From the NCBI GenBank assembly GCA_028292625.1, contig JAQGLY010000014.1, positions 124,001 to 188,000 on the forward strand: a DNA stretch of 64,000 nucleotides. Direction: 5' to 3'. The notes under the pieces were generated by a model. It was not told where the DNA came from and did not search any database. It saw only the letters and a program-made list of their open reading frames with translations. Positions 17,519 through 26,235 of this stretch are shown one piece after another (within the stretch, counting starts at the first letter, position 1; the number at the start of each line of letters is the position of its first letter). This DNA comes from Herbaspirillum sp. GTDB taxonomy: Bacteria > Pseudomonadota > Gammaproteobacteria > Burkholderiales > Burkholderiaceae_D. The position numbers and the translations under genes are program-made.

Positions 17519-18331
17519 ATGAAAATATCCACTTCTACAACACCAGCCTTAAAACTTTCCATGGGCCTCGCCATGGCCGTTGCTTCGATGGCCGCTCAAC
17601 AAGCTTTCGCCCACGGCTATATTGAATCGCCGGTTAGCCGTTCGCTGGCCTGTTATAAAGGCGCAAACGCGAATTGCATCGCACCCTATGAGCCGCAAGG
17701 GGTCGAATTCGGCGGCGGCGGCGCTGCTTTCGGCGTGCATCCTCCCGGCAAGGAGGCTTTCCCGTTTGGCGGTCCTCGCGATGGCGACATCGCGGCAGGC
17801 GGCCTCACTCAAAAATACGGCACGCTGAATGAACAGACCGCTAACCGTTGGGTAAAGACGAAAATCAATCCAGGCCCGAACCAGTTTAAATGGGGTTATA
17901 CGGCGGACCATCTGACCGCATATTGGCAATTTTTCATTACCAAGAAGGACTGGAATCCCAATAAGCCTTTGACACGCGCTTCGTTTGAATCGACGGCGTT
18001 CTGCACCACGCAGCACGATGGTTCGAAGCCAAATGGCGGCGTCATGAATTCCACGCACACCTGCAATGTGCCGAACGATCGCAGCGGCTATCACGTTATC
18101 CTGGGGACCTGGAAAACGTCCGATACTTCCGCCACCTTCTACCAAGTGGTTGACGTGGATATCCGTACGCGCATTATCTGGTGCTGCCATGGCTGGACGA
18201 AATCATTGCGCCGGCAGACCGCCACGCTTATGCGCTGGCGATGTTTGCGCAACAGTACGGACTGGCGGCGCAGGACTGGCAGTGCGACATCGCCCAGCAA
18301 TCGTTCGGCCGTCCGGCGATCGCCGGTCTGA
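17519..18331 (+). CDS. AA10 lytic polysaccharide monooxygenase, fused out of family at its 3' end
   Basis: Secreted copper enzyme that oxidatively cleaves chitin or cellulose. Signal peptide ends AFA, making His32 the mature N-terminus (HGYIESPVSRS); with the second brace His near residue 131 (GYTADHLTAYWQFFITK) and the axial Phe (TFYQVVDVDI) the active site is complete. The AA10 fold ends normally at VVDVDI (about 18160); the remaining 50-odd residues are the wrong frame of the next gene. Single-domain LPMOs stop about here, so catalytic function may survive, but any C-terminal binding domains are lost. Confidence 0.82.
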   Translation: MKISTSTTPALKLSMGLAMAVASMAAQQAFAHGYIESPVSRSLACYKGANANCIAPYEPQGVEFGGGGAAFGVHPPGKEAFPFGGPRDGDIAAGGLTQKYGTLNEQTANRWVKTKINPGPNQFKWGYTADHLTAYWQFFITKKDWNPNKPLTRASFESTAFCTTQHDGSKPNGGVMNSTHTCNVPNDRSGYHVILGTWKTSDTSATFYQVVDVDIRTRIIWCCHGWTKSLRRQTATLMRWRCLRNSTDWRRRTGSATSPSNRSAVRRSPV

Positions 18332-18681
18332 TCCGACGCGACGTGATGGCCGAACTGGCCGCCGCCTGCAAAAGATCCGGCCTACGCTTGCAGGGCATCC
18401 GGGCATCGCTGATCGATCGCATTGCGCAACAAGCCGCGTTGCCGGACAACGCCGTCTTCATGACTTGCCAGGCCGACGCCTGCGAATTCGCATTCCGCCG
18501 CGACGGCCAATGGCATGCGGCGTTCAGCTTGCGGCGCGGCGGAAACACGCCGGAACAATCCCTGATGGCGGCATCGCTGCTGGCCAAGCACGTTCCGGCG
18601 CGCGTGTACGCCACCGACTTTGCGGCGCTGGCCGATGGTGATACCGCCGTGGCGAAGGAGGCCGATCATGCAAGCGCCTGA
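18163..18681 (+). pseudogene. PilM/MshI-like pilus assembly protein, 5'-truncated
   Basis: C-terminal about 170 residues (YAHYLVLPWLDEIIAPADRHAYALAMFAQQYGLAAQDW...) of the first gene of a type II secretion/type IV pilus-like operon. Position before PilN- and PilO-like genes suggests the PilM/MshI/GspL cytoplasmic role. Its beginning is missing: the frame is abutted to the LPMO at about 18163. A GTG at 18181 could reinitiate but would give only a partial domain. Confidence 0.6.
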
Positions 18682-19141
18682 ACGCCGGCAAAAGCCGTGG
18701 ATCGCCGCCGCGCTGGCCCTATGCATCGCCGCCGCTCCGGTCCTGTGGAATGACATGCAGCGCCTCGATCGCCAGACCCAGCAATTGCGCGTGGAGCGCG
18801 CCAAATCGAATGCGCTGCAAAGCGAGACCGACCGCGCCCGCAGGGCGGCCCGGCAGGCCGAAGGCGGCGATGCTGCGCAGGCGCAGACCGCGATCGACGT
18901 GCTCAAACGCGTGGAAGCGTCATGGGGCGCCGATATCAGCTTGCAGCGCATGGACACCGATCTGGCGAAAAAACGGATGCGCCTGCAGATCCAGGCCACC
19001 TCGAAAGAAGCCTTGTTCGGTTTTGTCGAGCGCCTGCAGCAACATTTCGGCGATGGCGTTTTTCTGGAGCGGCATACCGGCCGCGACAAGGCGACGGATC
19101 AGTGGACGCTGGATGCGAATCTGACGATTGGATGGCAATGA
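18668..19141 (+). CDS. PilN-like bitopic pilus/secretion assembly protein
   Basis: 157 aa: short cytoplasmic N-terminus, one transmembrane helix (WIAAALALCIAAAPVLW), a coiled coil (LDRQTQQLRVERAKSNALQSETDRARRAARQ) and a small ferredoxin-like periplasmic domain. That layout is the PilN/GspL-C family. Overlaps the preceding gene by 14 bases and the next by 4. Confidence 0.6.
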   Translation: MQAPERRQKPWIAAALALCIAAAPVLWNDMQRLDRQTQQLRVERAKSNALQSETDRARRAARQAEGGDAAQAQTAIDVLKRVEASWGADISLQRMDTDLAKKRMRLQIQATSKEALFGFVERLQQHFGDGVFLERHTGRDKATDQWTLDANLTIGWQ

Positions 19142-19686
19142 TGAAAATGCATATCGAACACATCGCGCAGCGGCTGAAATGGAGCGGCTATCGGCTGCTC
19201 GATACGATCGGCCCCATCGGTCTGGGCGCAACCGCCGTATTCGCGCTGATGCTGGTGGCCCATCAGGGATACATGATGCCCTCCTATCGCCAGCAAGCCG
19301 ATGCATTGACGCGCATCGCATCGCAGCAAAAGACACGCGCCGCGGAGCTTGCCCGTTATCGCAACACAGCGCAGGCGCCCGCCGAGACGCCGGTCGCGGA
19401 TCAGCAGGACATTCTGGACGTGTTCCATCAACACGGCCTGAATGCTTCCGAGGTCAAGTATCAACAGATGACCGCCGGCGCGGACGGGCGCAAGCAGACC
19501 TGGATCACCTTGCCGGTGATCGGGCGTTACCAGAATTTCCGCAGCGCCGCCGAAGTGCTGACCGCCATGCCCGGCGTGCGGATGACCTCGTTTGCCTTAT
19601 CCCGCAAAACGCCTGCCGACCAGGTACTTGCCATCGAATTGAAATTGTCCCTGCGGGAAAACGCGGCCGGAAAGGAAGGCAAATGA
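19138..19686 (+). CDS. PilO/MshJ-like bitopic assembly protein
   Basis: 182 aa: cytoplasmic segment, one membrane helix (IGLGATAVFALMLVAHQGYM), a helical stalk with YRQQADALTRIASQQKTRAAELARYR and a periplasmic alpha/beta domain ending in a LKLSL strand. The architecture is PilO/GspM. ATGA overlap with the PilN-like gene indicates coupled translation and probable heterodimer partners. Confidence 0.6.
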   Translation: MMKMHIEHIAQRLKWSGYRLLDTIGPIGLGATAVFALMLVAHQGYMMPSYRQQADALTRIASQQKTRAAELARYRNTAQAPAETPVADQQDILDVFHQHGLNASEVKYQQMTAGADGRKQTWITLPVIGRYQNFRSAAEVLTAMPGVRMTSFALSRKTPADQVLAIELKLSLRENAAGKEGK

Positions 19687-20243
19687 AAATCCCACTGTAT
19701 TTGCGCATAGTGCTGCCGCTGACTCTGATCGTCTCGGGCTATGCCATGTTCTCCGATGCCGACCCGGGTTCCGCCGCGGCGCAGAGCGGCCCGGTCAAAC
19801 GGGTCGCCATGCGCGGCAAAACCGGTCCGGGCAAGTTGCCGGCGGCGTCGAGCGCACTGCCCGCTCTCGCGCAACAGGATGCGGTGGACCTGTTTCCGTA
19901 TCAGGGGCCGCGGCTTCCGGATCCGGTTCCCGCTGCCGATGCGGCGCGCGCGGGCCTGAACAACATTCCCCCCGCACCGCCGCGCGCGCCGCCGTTGCCG
20001 TTCCAGTTCAGCGGCGTCTGGGTCGACGGCGCGCAGCATAAATACCTGCTCAGCAAGGGCGATCAGACCACCATTCTGTGCCAGGGCTGCGACGCCGCAT
20101 TCAAGCCGGCGATCGGCGACACGCTGTTCGGCGACTACCGGCTCGACAAAATCGACAACCAACGCATCACCTTTACTTACTTACCGTTGAAGCTCCAGCA
20201 AGTGATCGATCTCGATGGCGCTACCGACGAAACCGGAAGCTAA
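19683..20243 (+). CDS. PilP/MshK-like secretin-coupling protein
   Basis: 186 aa: N-terminal hydrophobic export or anchor segment (YLRIVLPLTLIVSGYAM), a long proline/alanine-rich linker (LPDPVPAADAARAGLNNIPPAPP RAPPLP region) and a compact C-terminal beta domain (FSGVWVDGAQHKYLLSKGDQTTILCQG...GDTLFGDYRLDKID). Anchor-linker-HR domain is how PilP and GspC connect the inner-membrane platform to the secretin, whose gene follows directly. ATGA overlap with the preceding gene. Confidence 0.55.
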   Translation: MKIPLYLRIVLPLTLIVSGYAMFSDADPGSAAAQSGPVKRVAMRGKTGPGKLPAASSALPALAQQDAVDLFPYQGPRLPDPVPAADAARAGLNNIPPAPPRAPPLPFQFSGVWVDGAQHKYLLSKGDQTTILCQGCDAAFKPAIGDTLFGDYRLDKIDNQRITFTYLPLKLQQVIDLDGATDETGS

Positions 20244-20245
20244 TC

Positions 20246-22663
20246 ATGTCAAAACTTACATTACGTGCATCGAAGGGACTGCTGATTCTGGCGCTGGCGT
20301 CCCTGTTTTCAGGTTGCGCCGTCACGCGCGCCATCGACACCACCGAGCAGTTGTCCCAACAGGGGCAAGGCGAAGCGGCGATCGAAAATCTGCAGGCGGC
20401 TAAAAAGAACAATCCGGAAGACCTGCGTCTGGACAGCGCCATGTACAAGCAGGTCGGCAATCTGGTGGCGCGCTATCAGCGCGAGGCCGATGAAGCGCTG
20501 GCCGCGGGCGACGAAACAACCGCGCTTGAGCGCCTCAACACCGTGCTCAAATACGACAACGGCAACATGCGGGCGCGCCAGACCATCGATCAGCTCGACA
20601 GCCAGCGTCACTTGAAAGCCCTGCTGGCCGATGCCAAAAAGCTGGCCGACAGCAAACCGGAAGAGGCCCTGAAACTGATCCAGCAGGTGCTGGAAGAACG
20701 GCCGTCATGGAGCGACGCGATCCAGATCCGCGATTCGGTCATGCGCCGCATCGCCGAATCGAATACTTTGTCGCCGACACTGGATTCCTCGCTGAAAAAA
20801 CCGGTTTCGCTGACTTTCCGTTCGCATAACCTGATGAGCATCTTCGATACGATATCGCGGTTGGCCGGCGTCAATTTCGTGTTCGACGCTGAAGTGCCGA
20901 AAGGCGCCACGGCCAGTATTTCCGCCACCAGGACGACCGCGGAAGACGCCATCAATCTGCTGCTCGCGACCAATCAATTGCGCAAGAAGGTCCTCAATCA
21001 CAATACCTTGCTGATCTATCCGGCCCGCGCCAACAAGGACCGGGAATATCGCGACATGGCCGTCAAGACATTCTTTCTCAGCCATGCCAATGCCAAATCG
21101 GTCAGCGCTGCGATGAAGAGCATGATCAAGGTGCGCGACGTGCATGTGGACGAACGCATCAACGCCATCGTCTTGCGCGACGCGCCGGAAACGCTGGAAC
21201 TGGCGAGCCGCCTGGTGCAGGCGCTGGATCGTCCGGAATTCCAGCTTGCGTTCGATGTGAGGCGTAATCACCAGCACCAGTTCGGATTTTGATTTTCCGT
21301 CTTCACGCGTGCCGAATAAACGGTCGAGCAAGGGCAGTCCGCTGACGCCCGGCAAGCCGGAGCTATTGTTGCGCTGCTGGCGGTCGATCAGGCCGGCAAG
21401 AATCTGCGTCTCATTGTCCTTCGCGGTCAATGTGGTTTTAGTCTTGCGCTGATTGATCCGGTAATACTTGGCCTTCTTCGGCGAGATTTCCACATCGCCG
21501 AGACTGGACGCCGTCAGATCGACATCGACCGAAACCTCGCCGTCCAGGCTGATGGTCGGCGTCACGTCGAATTTCAGGCCGACATCGAGCATTTCGACTC
21601 TTTCCGAGGTGGCGCCCATATCCGACATCAGATTCGTGATGACCGGAATCTTTTGTCCGATTTCAATCTGGGCTTTCTTGCCGTTCTTGACGCGGATCTT
21701 CGGATTGGCCAGCACCTGCAGGCTGGAGGCGTTCTGCAGCATGTTCAGCGTCAGACCCATCTGGCCGCCCAGGTTGACGAACATATTGCCTTTGTTCAGG
21801 TGCGAAAACGCCGACATCGGAATGTTCGGTGAAGCATGGTCGCCGCCATGTTCCTTGCCGCCATTGATGCCTACCGTCACCGACTGCGGATACTGCACGC
21901 CCAGGTTGAGCATGTCGCTGCTGCTGACTTCCAATACCTGCACATCCAATGTGACTTCCGCTTGCCGGGCGCACACGTCACCACCTTCATTTCCGGCACC
22001 GAGTCGCGGGTCAGCGGCGACAGCCTGGTATTGCGCAGTACGGAAGGCGCGCGGGTCACCACCGGCGGCACACGTCCGGCCGCGCAGGTAGAACAGGAGC
22101 CAGCGCCTGAGCCAATGCCGCTGCCGCCGCCTGAGCTGACGCCGCCGGCCGATGCCAACCCCGGCGCGCCGGTGCCGCTTCCGGTCCCTGAGGAGAAACC
22201 AAAATTCCTCAATCCCGGCATCGGATCGCTGTCCAGCAATCCGCCTGCGGCCGAAACCGCATCGGTCGCGCACCTCGGTGGCGCCGTTACGTCGGCGGCC
22301 AAGCCAGGCAATCCCGACGCATCCGGCGTGACGCAGGTAGCGCTGGCAAAGCAGGTAAGCACACACGCCGCGCCAACCGCGCCGGCGGTATCGCAGACGC
22401 CGGCCCGGGTGGGATACGACGCGAAAATGGTTGATCAGGTGGTGTCGATGACCATGATGCTGGGCGCGGTCGGCATGGTGCTGCCGTGGTCGAGAAGCGC
22501 GCCTTCGGCCGCCAATCAATTGAAACTGGAGCATGCGATGCGGGAAGTGCGCGCGCAATTGGCGCTGCACACACAGGCATCGGGCGACACGCCCTTGGCC
22601 GATCATGCGCCGACCTCGTCGATACCGGCAAGCGGGGAAGGCCTCGCGCGGGAGTTGATGTGA
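20246..22663 (+). pseudogene. GspD/PilQ-type secretin gene interrupted by an internal inversion
   Basis: Outer-membrane secretin. Plus-strand 20246-21244 gives a lipoprotein signal (LFSGCA), a TPR-like helical region and N-domains (SLTFRSHNLMSIFDTISRLAGVNFVFD, FFLSHANAKSVSAAMKSM, INAIVLRDAPETLELASRLVQALDRPEFQ). The secretin core (QAEVTLDVQVLEVSSSDMLNLG..., LQVLANPKIRVKNGKKAQIEIGQKIPV, GLPGVSGLPLLDRLFG, ELVLVITPHIERK) lies on the minus strand at 21964-21245. Plus-strand 21965-22663 continues with PGAHVTTFISGTESRVSGDSLVLRS and a Pro-rich tail. Flipping 21245-21964 yields one uninterrupted 805-aa frame. As read, the gene gives only a 348-residue N-terminal product. Confidence 0.85.
21245..21964 (-). 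other. inverted 720-bp secretin-core segment
   Basis: Exactly 240 codons long. Codon phase on both flanks is kept when it is flipped: CAG before 21245 joins CAA GCG GAA GTC, and CGC AAG joins CCG GGC GCA CAC at 21965. CTTG occurs at both ends of the segment (21245 and 21961), as a direct rather than inverted repeat; I find no longer inverted repeat at the boundaries and no recombinase gene nearby. Confidence 0.85.
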
Positions 22664-23163
22664 TGCGCCGGCGCGGTGGCGCCGCGCTGGCCCGCATGCG
22701 CGGCTTTACCTTGATCGAATTGATGGTATCGCTGGCGCTGCTGGCCACGCTGGCCATGGCCGTTCTGCCGGCGACCGAACTGGCGGCGCGGCGCGACCAG
22801 GAACAGCAGTTGCGGCAGGCTCTGCGCGATATACGCGGCGCGATCGACGCTTACAAGACCGCCGCCGACGAAGGCCGCGTCGAAAAAATATTCGATGCCA
22901 GCGGTTATCCTCCCGACCTCGACATTCTCGAGTCCGGCGTGACCGACAAGAAATCCGTCAAGGGCGGCAAGCTGTATTTCCTGCGCAAATTGCCGCGCGA
23001 TCCGATGTGCCGCGATTGCGAGGGCACGCCCGCCGCGCAAACGTGGCGCCTGCGCAGCTACGACAGCGCCCACGATGCGCCGCAGGCCGGCGCCGACGTA
23101 TTCGATGTTTCATCCACGAATTCAGAAGAGGGTCTCAATGGCATTCCATATGAACAATGGTAA
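22663..23163 (+). CDS. GspG-like pseudopilin 1
   Basis: 166 aa with a short basic leader (MRRRGGAALARMRG) and the prepilin peptidase site GFTLIELMVSLALLATLAMAVLP (Glu5 present), then a helix and the pseudopilin C-terminal region with a CRDC pair. It begins one base inside the secretin stop codon, in the same operon. Confidence 0.8.
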   Translation: MRRRGGAALARMRGFTLIELMVSLALLATLAMAVLPATELAARRDQEQQLRQALRDIRGAIDAYKTAADEGRVEKIFDASGYPPDLDILESGVTDKKSVKGGKLYFLRKLPRDPMCRDCEGTPAAQTWRLRSYDSAHDAPQAGADVFDVSSTNSEEGLNGIPYEQW

Positions 23164-23581
23164 GCGTGGCCATCGCGGCGGCCAACGCAGCGGCAAGTCC
23201 GGCAGCCGCGGACTTTTCTCCCGCATCAAGGGATTTACGCTGATCGAGCTGCTGGTGGTGATGGCGATCATCGCGGTTCTGATGACGCTGGTCGCGCCGA
23301 AATACTTCAAGCAGACCGAGCGCGCCAAGGAAGTGGTGCTGCAGCATAATCTGCGCGGTTTGCGCGACGCGATCGATCAGTACCGGCAGGACAGGGCGGC
23401 CGGGCCGCAGACGCTGGACGAGCTGGTCGAGCAGCGTTATCTGAAGGAAGTACCGCTGGACCCGGTCACGGGCAGCCGCGACAGCTGGGCCACGCAAGCG
23501 GACGACAACGCGCAGATCCGCGACGTGCATAGCGGCGCTGCCGGCAAGTCTCTGGGGGGAAGCGCGTATGCCGAATGGTAA
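23138..23581 (+). CDS. GspG-like pseudopilin 2
   Basis: 147 aa. Long basic leader (NNGKRGHRGGQRSGKSGSRGLFSRIKG) then GFTLIELLVVMAIIAVLMTLVAPKYF, with AEW at the end as in GspG. Start ATG at 23138 follows AGAAGAGGG and lies inside the 3' end of pseudopilin 1. Closest to the major pseudopilin in sequence. Confidence 0.8.
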   Translation: MAFHMNNGKRGHRGGQRSGKSGSRGLFSRIKGFTLIELLVVMAIIAVLMTLVAPKYFKQTERAKEVVLQHNLRGLRDAIDQYRQDRAAGPQTLDELVEQRYLKEVPLDPVTGSRDSWATQADDNAQIRDVHSGAAGKSLGGSAYAEW

Positions 23582-24071
23582 GGGCAATCAACGCGGCTTC
23601 GCCTATCTGGCCGTCATGGCGGTGATCGCCGCGATGAGCGTGGCGGCTTTGCAGATGGCAGGAAGCGAGAAGGTGCGCATGCAGCGCGAAAAAGAACAGA
23701 TACTGTTGTTCAACGGCAATCAGATCGCCCAGGCCGTCGGCAGCTATTACGAAAGCGGTCCGGTCAAGGGCTGTTATCCGCCCGATCTGGAGGCCTTGCT
23801 GGAAGATCGCCGCAATTTCCGCATCGCGCACCATTTGCGCAATCTCTACCGCGATCCGCTGACGGCCGACGGCCAATGGGATCTGCTGACCGATGAGGAC
23901 GGGCGGATCATGGGCGTGCGCAGCAAAAGCCGGGAAAAGCCGTTCAAGCAGGATGGTTTCAGCCGGAATCTCATGAATTTCAACGGCAAGTCGCATTATG
24001 CCGAATGGGCGTTCATGTACAAACGCGGAACCGTCCCGCCAGCCTCCGCCGCGGTATGTGCGCAGCAATAG
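23568..24071 (+). CDS. pseudopilin-like protein 3 lacking Glu5
   Basis: 167 aa. Short leader NGKGNQR then GFAYLAVMAVIAAMSVAALQMAG: hydrophobic helix in the pseudopilin position but with Leu at position 5 instead of Glu, as in minor or tip pseudopilins. Overlaps pseudopilin 2 by 14 bases and ends the operon. No assembly ATPase (GspE/PilB) or platform protein (GspF/PilC) gene is in the window; they may lie on the missing side of the 18.16-kb junction. Confidence 0.65.
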   Translation: MPNGKGNQRGFAYLAVMAVIAAMSVAALQMAGSEKVRMQREKEQILLFNGNQIAQAVGSYYESGPVKGCYPPDLEALLEDRRNFRIAHHLRNLYRDPLTADGQWDLLTDEDGRIMGVRSKSREKPFKQDGFSRNLMNFNGKSHYAEWAFMYKRGTVPPASAAVCAQQ

Positions 24072-24226
24072 CGCTGTCGTCTTCCTCTTATCTTCTGTTA
24101 GGAACTTTGTTAAGACTTGGCAGCTGTATTGCATAAAAGAAAGATGGTTTGCCGCTATGCTGATGTCGGCGTTTGGATTCATCTATCGCGGCGCCGATTA
24201 CTTCTCAATATTTTCTGGAGAATGTC

Positions 24227-24520
24227 ATGCAAATCCATTCAAAACTGGCGCGTGTGTGTGCCGCAATGCTGTTGTTGGCGGGAATGACTTTAAGTACTGC
24301 GCAGGCTGCCGATGCCGATGCCGGTGCCGATGCCGATGCCGATGCCGGTACGCATAAGTATACTTGTGAGATTTCTAAGGGAGGTCTACACGGCATATCG
24401 CATGTGGAGGCGAACTCCAATGCGGAGGCTGTACAACTTGCCATGCTAGATGCTGCCCGGCGCTTTGGTGGAAAACCTGCAGATTATAGTGCGAAATGCT
24501 TTAGACATCCGCAGCGGTAA
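24227..24520 (+). CDS. small secreted protein with Ala-Asp repeat
   Basis: 97 aa: signal peptide (MQIHSKLARVCAAMLLLAGMTLSTAQA), an (AD)n stretch, then a compact domain with Cys residues in TCEIS and AKCF. A GGAG sequence precedes the ATG. No family recognised. Confidence 0.6.
   Translation: MQIHSKLARVCAAMLLLAGMTLSTAQAADADAGADADADAGTHKYTCEISKGGLHGISHVEANSNAEAVQLAMLDAARRFGGKPADYSAKCFRHPQR
24308..24347 (+). repeat. GATGCC hexanucleotide microsatellite
   Basis: Six to seven near-perfect GATGCC units (two are GGTGCC/GATGCCGG variants) inside the small secreted protein gene. Unit length is a multiple of three, so copy-number change alters the Ala-Asp tract without shifting frame. Confidence 0.8.
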
Positions 24521-24918
24521 GGGCGCCGCGCCTCTCGGGCGGTTTTCGGGTCGTATGGTTAGGGTCAGCGCTGCAAGCAAGGCGGGACGTTGTATGACCG
24601 CTTCATCGGTGATGGTGCTCACCATGGAGGTGAACGCTGCCCTTCGGCTTGCGGGGGCAGCCACTCTATTTCTCTTATCAGTGCTGCGAATACGGCAAAA
24701 CGCTGTTCGGCAAACCATCCCAGGCCCGCGTACTCATATCAATCTCAGCCGTGGATGGTCGAATGTCGTAAAACCATCCCCTTGATCGGCTGCCATTGCA
24801 GAGTTTTCTGCGTCTCATTACTATCGGTGGACTTTAATCAGCGTAACCTTAAGTGCGTGCATTCTGTTTTTGTTGTCAAGATATAATCATCTCTGAGAAA
24901 CCTTACAGGATGCACATC
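24521..24918 (+). other. intergenic region without a confident gene
   Basis: About 400 bases. A 98-codon open frame (24590-24886) has no ribosome site and no family resemblance. The last 60 bases are AT-rich and probably carry the promoter of the RcsB-like regulator. Confidence 0.4.
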
Positions 24919-25605
24919 ATGCTAGGTCAGCGGTTCAACCTGGTCATTGCCGACGACCATCCCATCGTTCTGGTTGGCGTCACATCGCTGCTGCGGGATA
25001 TGCCGAACATGACGCTGGCGGGAACCGCCGAGAATTCCACGGAGCTGTTTGCGCTGCTGGATCGTGAAAAAATCGATCTGGTGTTGACCGACTATGCGAT
25101 GCCCGGCGGCGCGTTTGGCGACGGCATGGAAATGCTGGAACGCATCAAGACGCGTTTCCCGGAGGTCAGACTGATCGTGTTGACCGTATTGAGCAACCCG
25201 GCGCTGTTGAGCAAGATCGTCCAGTTGCAAGTGCATGGCCTGCTGAATAAAAGCAGCGACTTAAGCGAAATTCCATTGGCCTTGCAGCGGGTCGCGGCCG
25301 GCTTCAAATATTTCAGCCGCAGTATGAGGTCGATACTGGAAGCGCAAAGCACGCGTCCCGACGTCGATAAAATCGCCTTGCTGTCGAAACGGGAACTGGA
25401 AGTGATCAGGATGTTTCTGGGAGGCATGTCGATACAGATGATTGCCGAGCATTTGCGCCGCAGCAGCAAGACGGTCAGCAATCAGAAGCGCATGGCGATG
25501 CTCAAGCTGGCCTGCGCCAACGATGCGGAGCTGTTCCAGCTTAATTCCCAGGTCGGCTTGACCAGCGTGGCGCCGCCGCGCGACAGTGGCGGCGACTCGG
25601 CGTAA
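24919..25605 (+). CDS. RcsB-like response regulator beside T3SS genes
   Basis: 228 aa. Receiver ADDHPIVLVGV with phospho-Asp in LVLTDYAMPGGAFGDGMEML, very close to RcsB (which has DLSMPGDKYGDG), and a LuxR helix-turn-helix LSKRELEVIRMFLGGMSIQMIAEHLRRSSKTVSNQKRMAMLKL. Start at 24919 has ACAGGA 8 bases upstream; an ATG 9 bases earlier is possible. It converges with the T3SS operon (7-base gap), suggesting it regulates secretion genes, as Rcs-type regulators do elsewhere; that role is inferred. Confidence 0.85.
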   Translation: MLGQRFNLVIADDHPIVLVGVTSLLRDMPNMTLAGTAENSTELFALLDREKIDLVLTDYAMPGGAFGDGMEMLERIKTRFPEVRLIVLTVLSNPALLSKIVQLQVHGLLNKSSDLSEIPLALQRVAAGFKYFSRSMRSILEAQSTRPDVDKIALLSKRELEVIRMFLGGMSIQMIAEHLRRSSKTVSNQKRMAMLKLACANDAELFQLNSQVGLTSVAPPRDSGGDSA

Positions 25606-25611
25606 GAATGC

Positions 25612-26235
25612 CTACATCTGCCACGGCTCTTCCTGCGGCTCGCTGGGCGAGAAAATTTCCTGCATCCACTGTTGGATCGCAAATTTGATGTTCATTAAAC
25701 TGGTCTGGGTTTCCGTCAAGCCCTGTTTCAGTGCGTAATCACTCGGTTCGCCGTCCTGGTATGGGGTAGGCAGATCGCCGCTGGCGACGCGTTTGGAACA
25801 CCACTGTATCAGTTCGAGTTGCTCATCCAGGGTCTTGTAAGTCGGCTTGCCGTCGCCCGCGCCGCTGAAATTGCGCATATATTCATAAATCGATTTGCGA
25901 TAGCTGTACTTGGTCGTTACGGTGCCGTCGGGGTTGGTTATCTTGAAAATTTCCGCTTTGCAATTTTTTTTCAAATCGGCGTAAAAAGCGTCGAGATAGG
26001 GCGGCGGCTCGGGAACCTCAAAGTCCGGATCGATATTCTCGACGGGCGTATCGGTGCTCCCTGCGGGCGGCGTCTGTGAAGAAGAAGGCGCAGGGCCGGG
26101 CGATGCCGCGAGTTCCTGCGCTTCCTGAGGCCGGGTTCGGTAAAGCGCTGCCGCGCGCGACGCCAGATCCATCAGCCTTGGTTCGTCCGCCTGAGGGCCG
26201 GCTTGCCCGGCCTGCATGGAAGGAAAGATATTCAT
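25612..26235 (-). CDS. T3SS operon protein in the orgC position
   Basis: 207 aa, no recognised domain. N-terminus is Ser/Ala/Pro-rich (residues 1-75), without a signal peptide; C-terminal half is helical with YKTLDEQLELIQWCSKRV and MNIKFAIQQWMQEIF. It starts in a 4-base overlap (ATGA) with sctL. In SPI-1 the order is prgK-orgA-orgB-orgC, and OrgC is a type III-secreted protein that promotes needle polymerisation. Position and secretable-looking N-terminus suggest the same role, but I see no sequence similarity to OrgC. Confidence 0.6.
   Translation of the reverse strand: MNIFPSMQAGQAGPQADEPRLMDLASRAAALYRTRPQEAQELAASPGPAPSSSQTPPAGSTDTPVENIDPDFEVPEPPPYLDAFYADLKKNCKAEIFKITNPDGTVTTKYSYRKSIYEYMRNFSGAGDGKPTYKTLDEQLELIQWCSKRVASGDLPTPYQDGEPSDYALKQGLTETQTSLMNIKFAIQQWMQEIFSPSEPQEEPWQM

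Noticed and set aside
21240..21970. Site-specific invertase sites at the secretin inversion boundaries
   Set aside because: Only a CTTG shared at both ends, in direct orientation; no inverted repeats and no recombinase gene, so a dedicated invertible switch is not supported.
24590..24886. 98-codon ORF after the small secreted protein
   Set aside because: No ribosome site, no family likeness and Ser/His/Cys-rich composition typical of chance frames.
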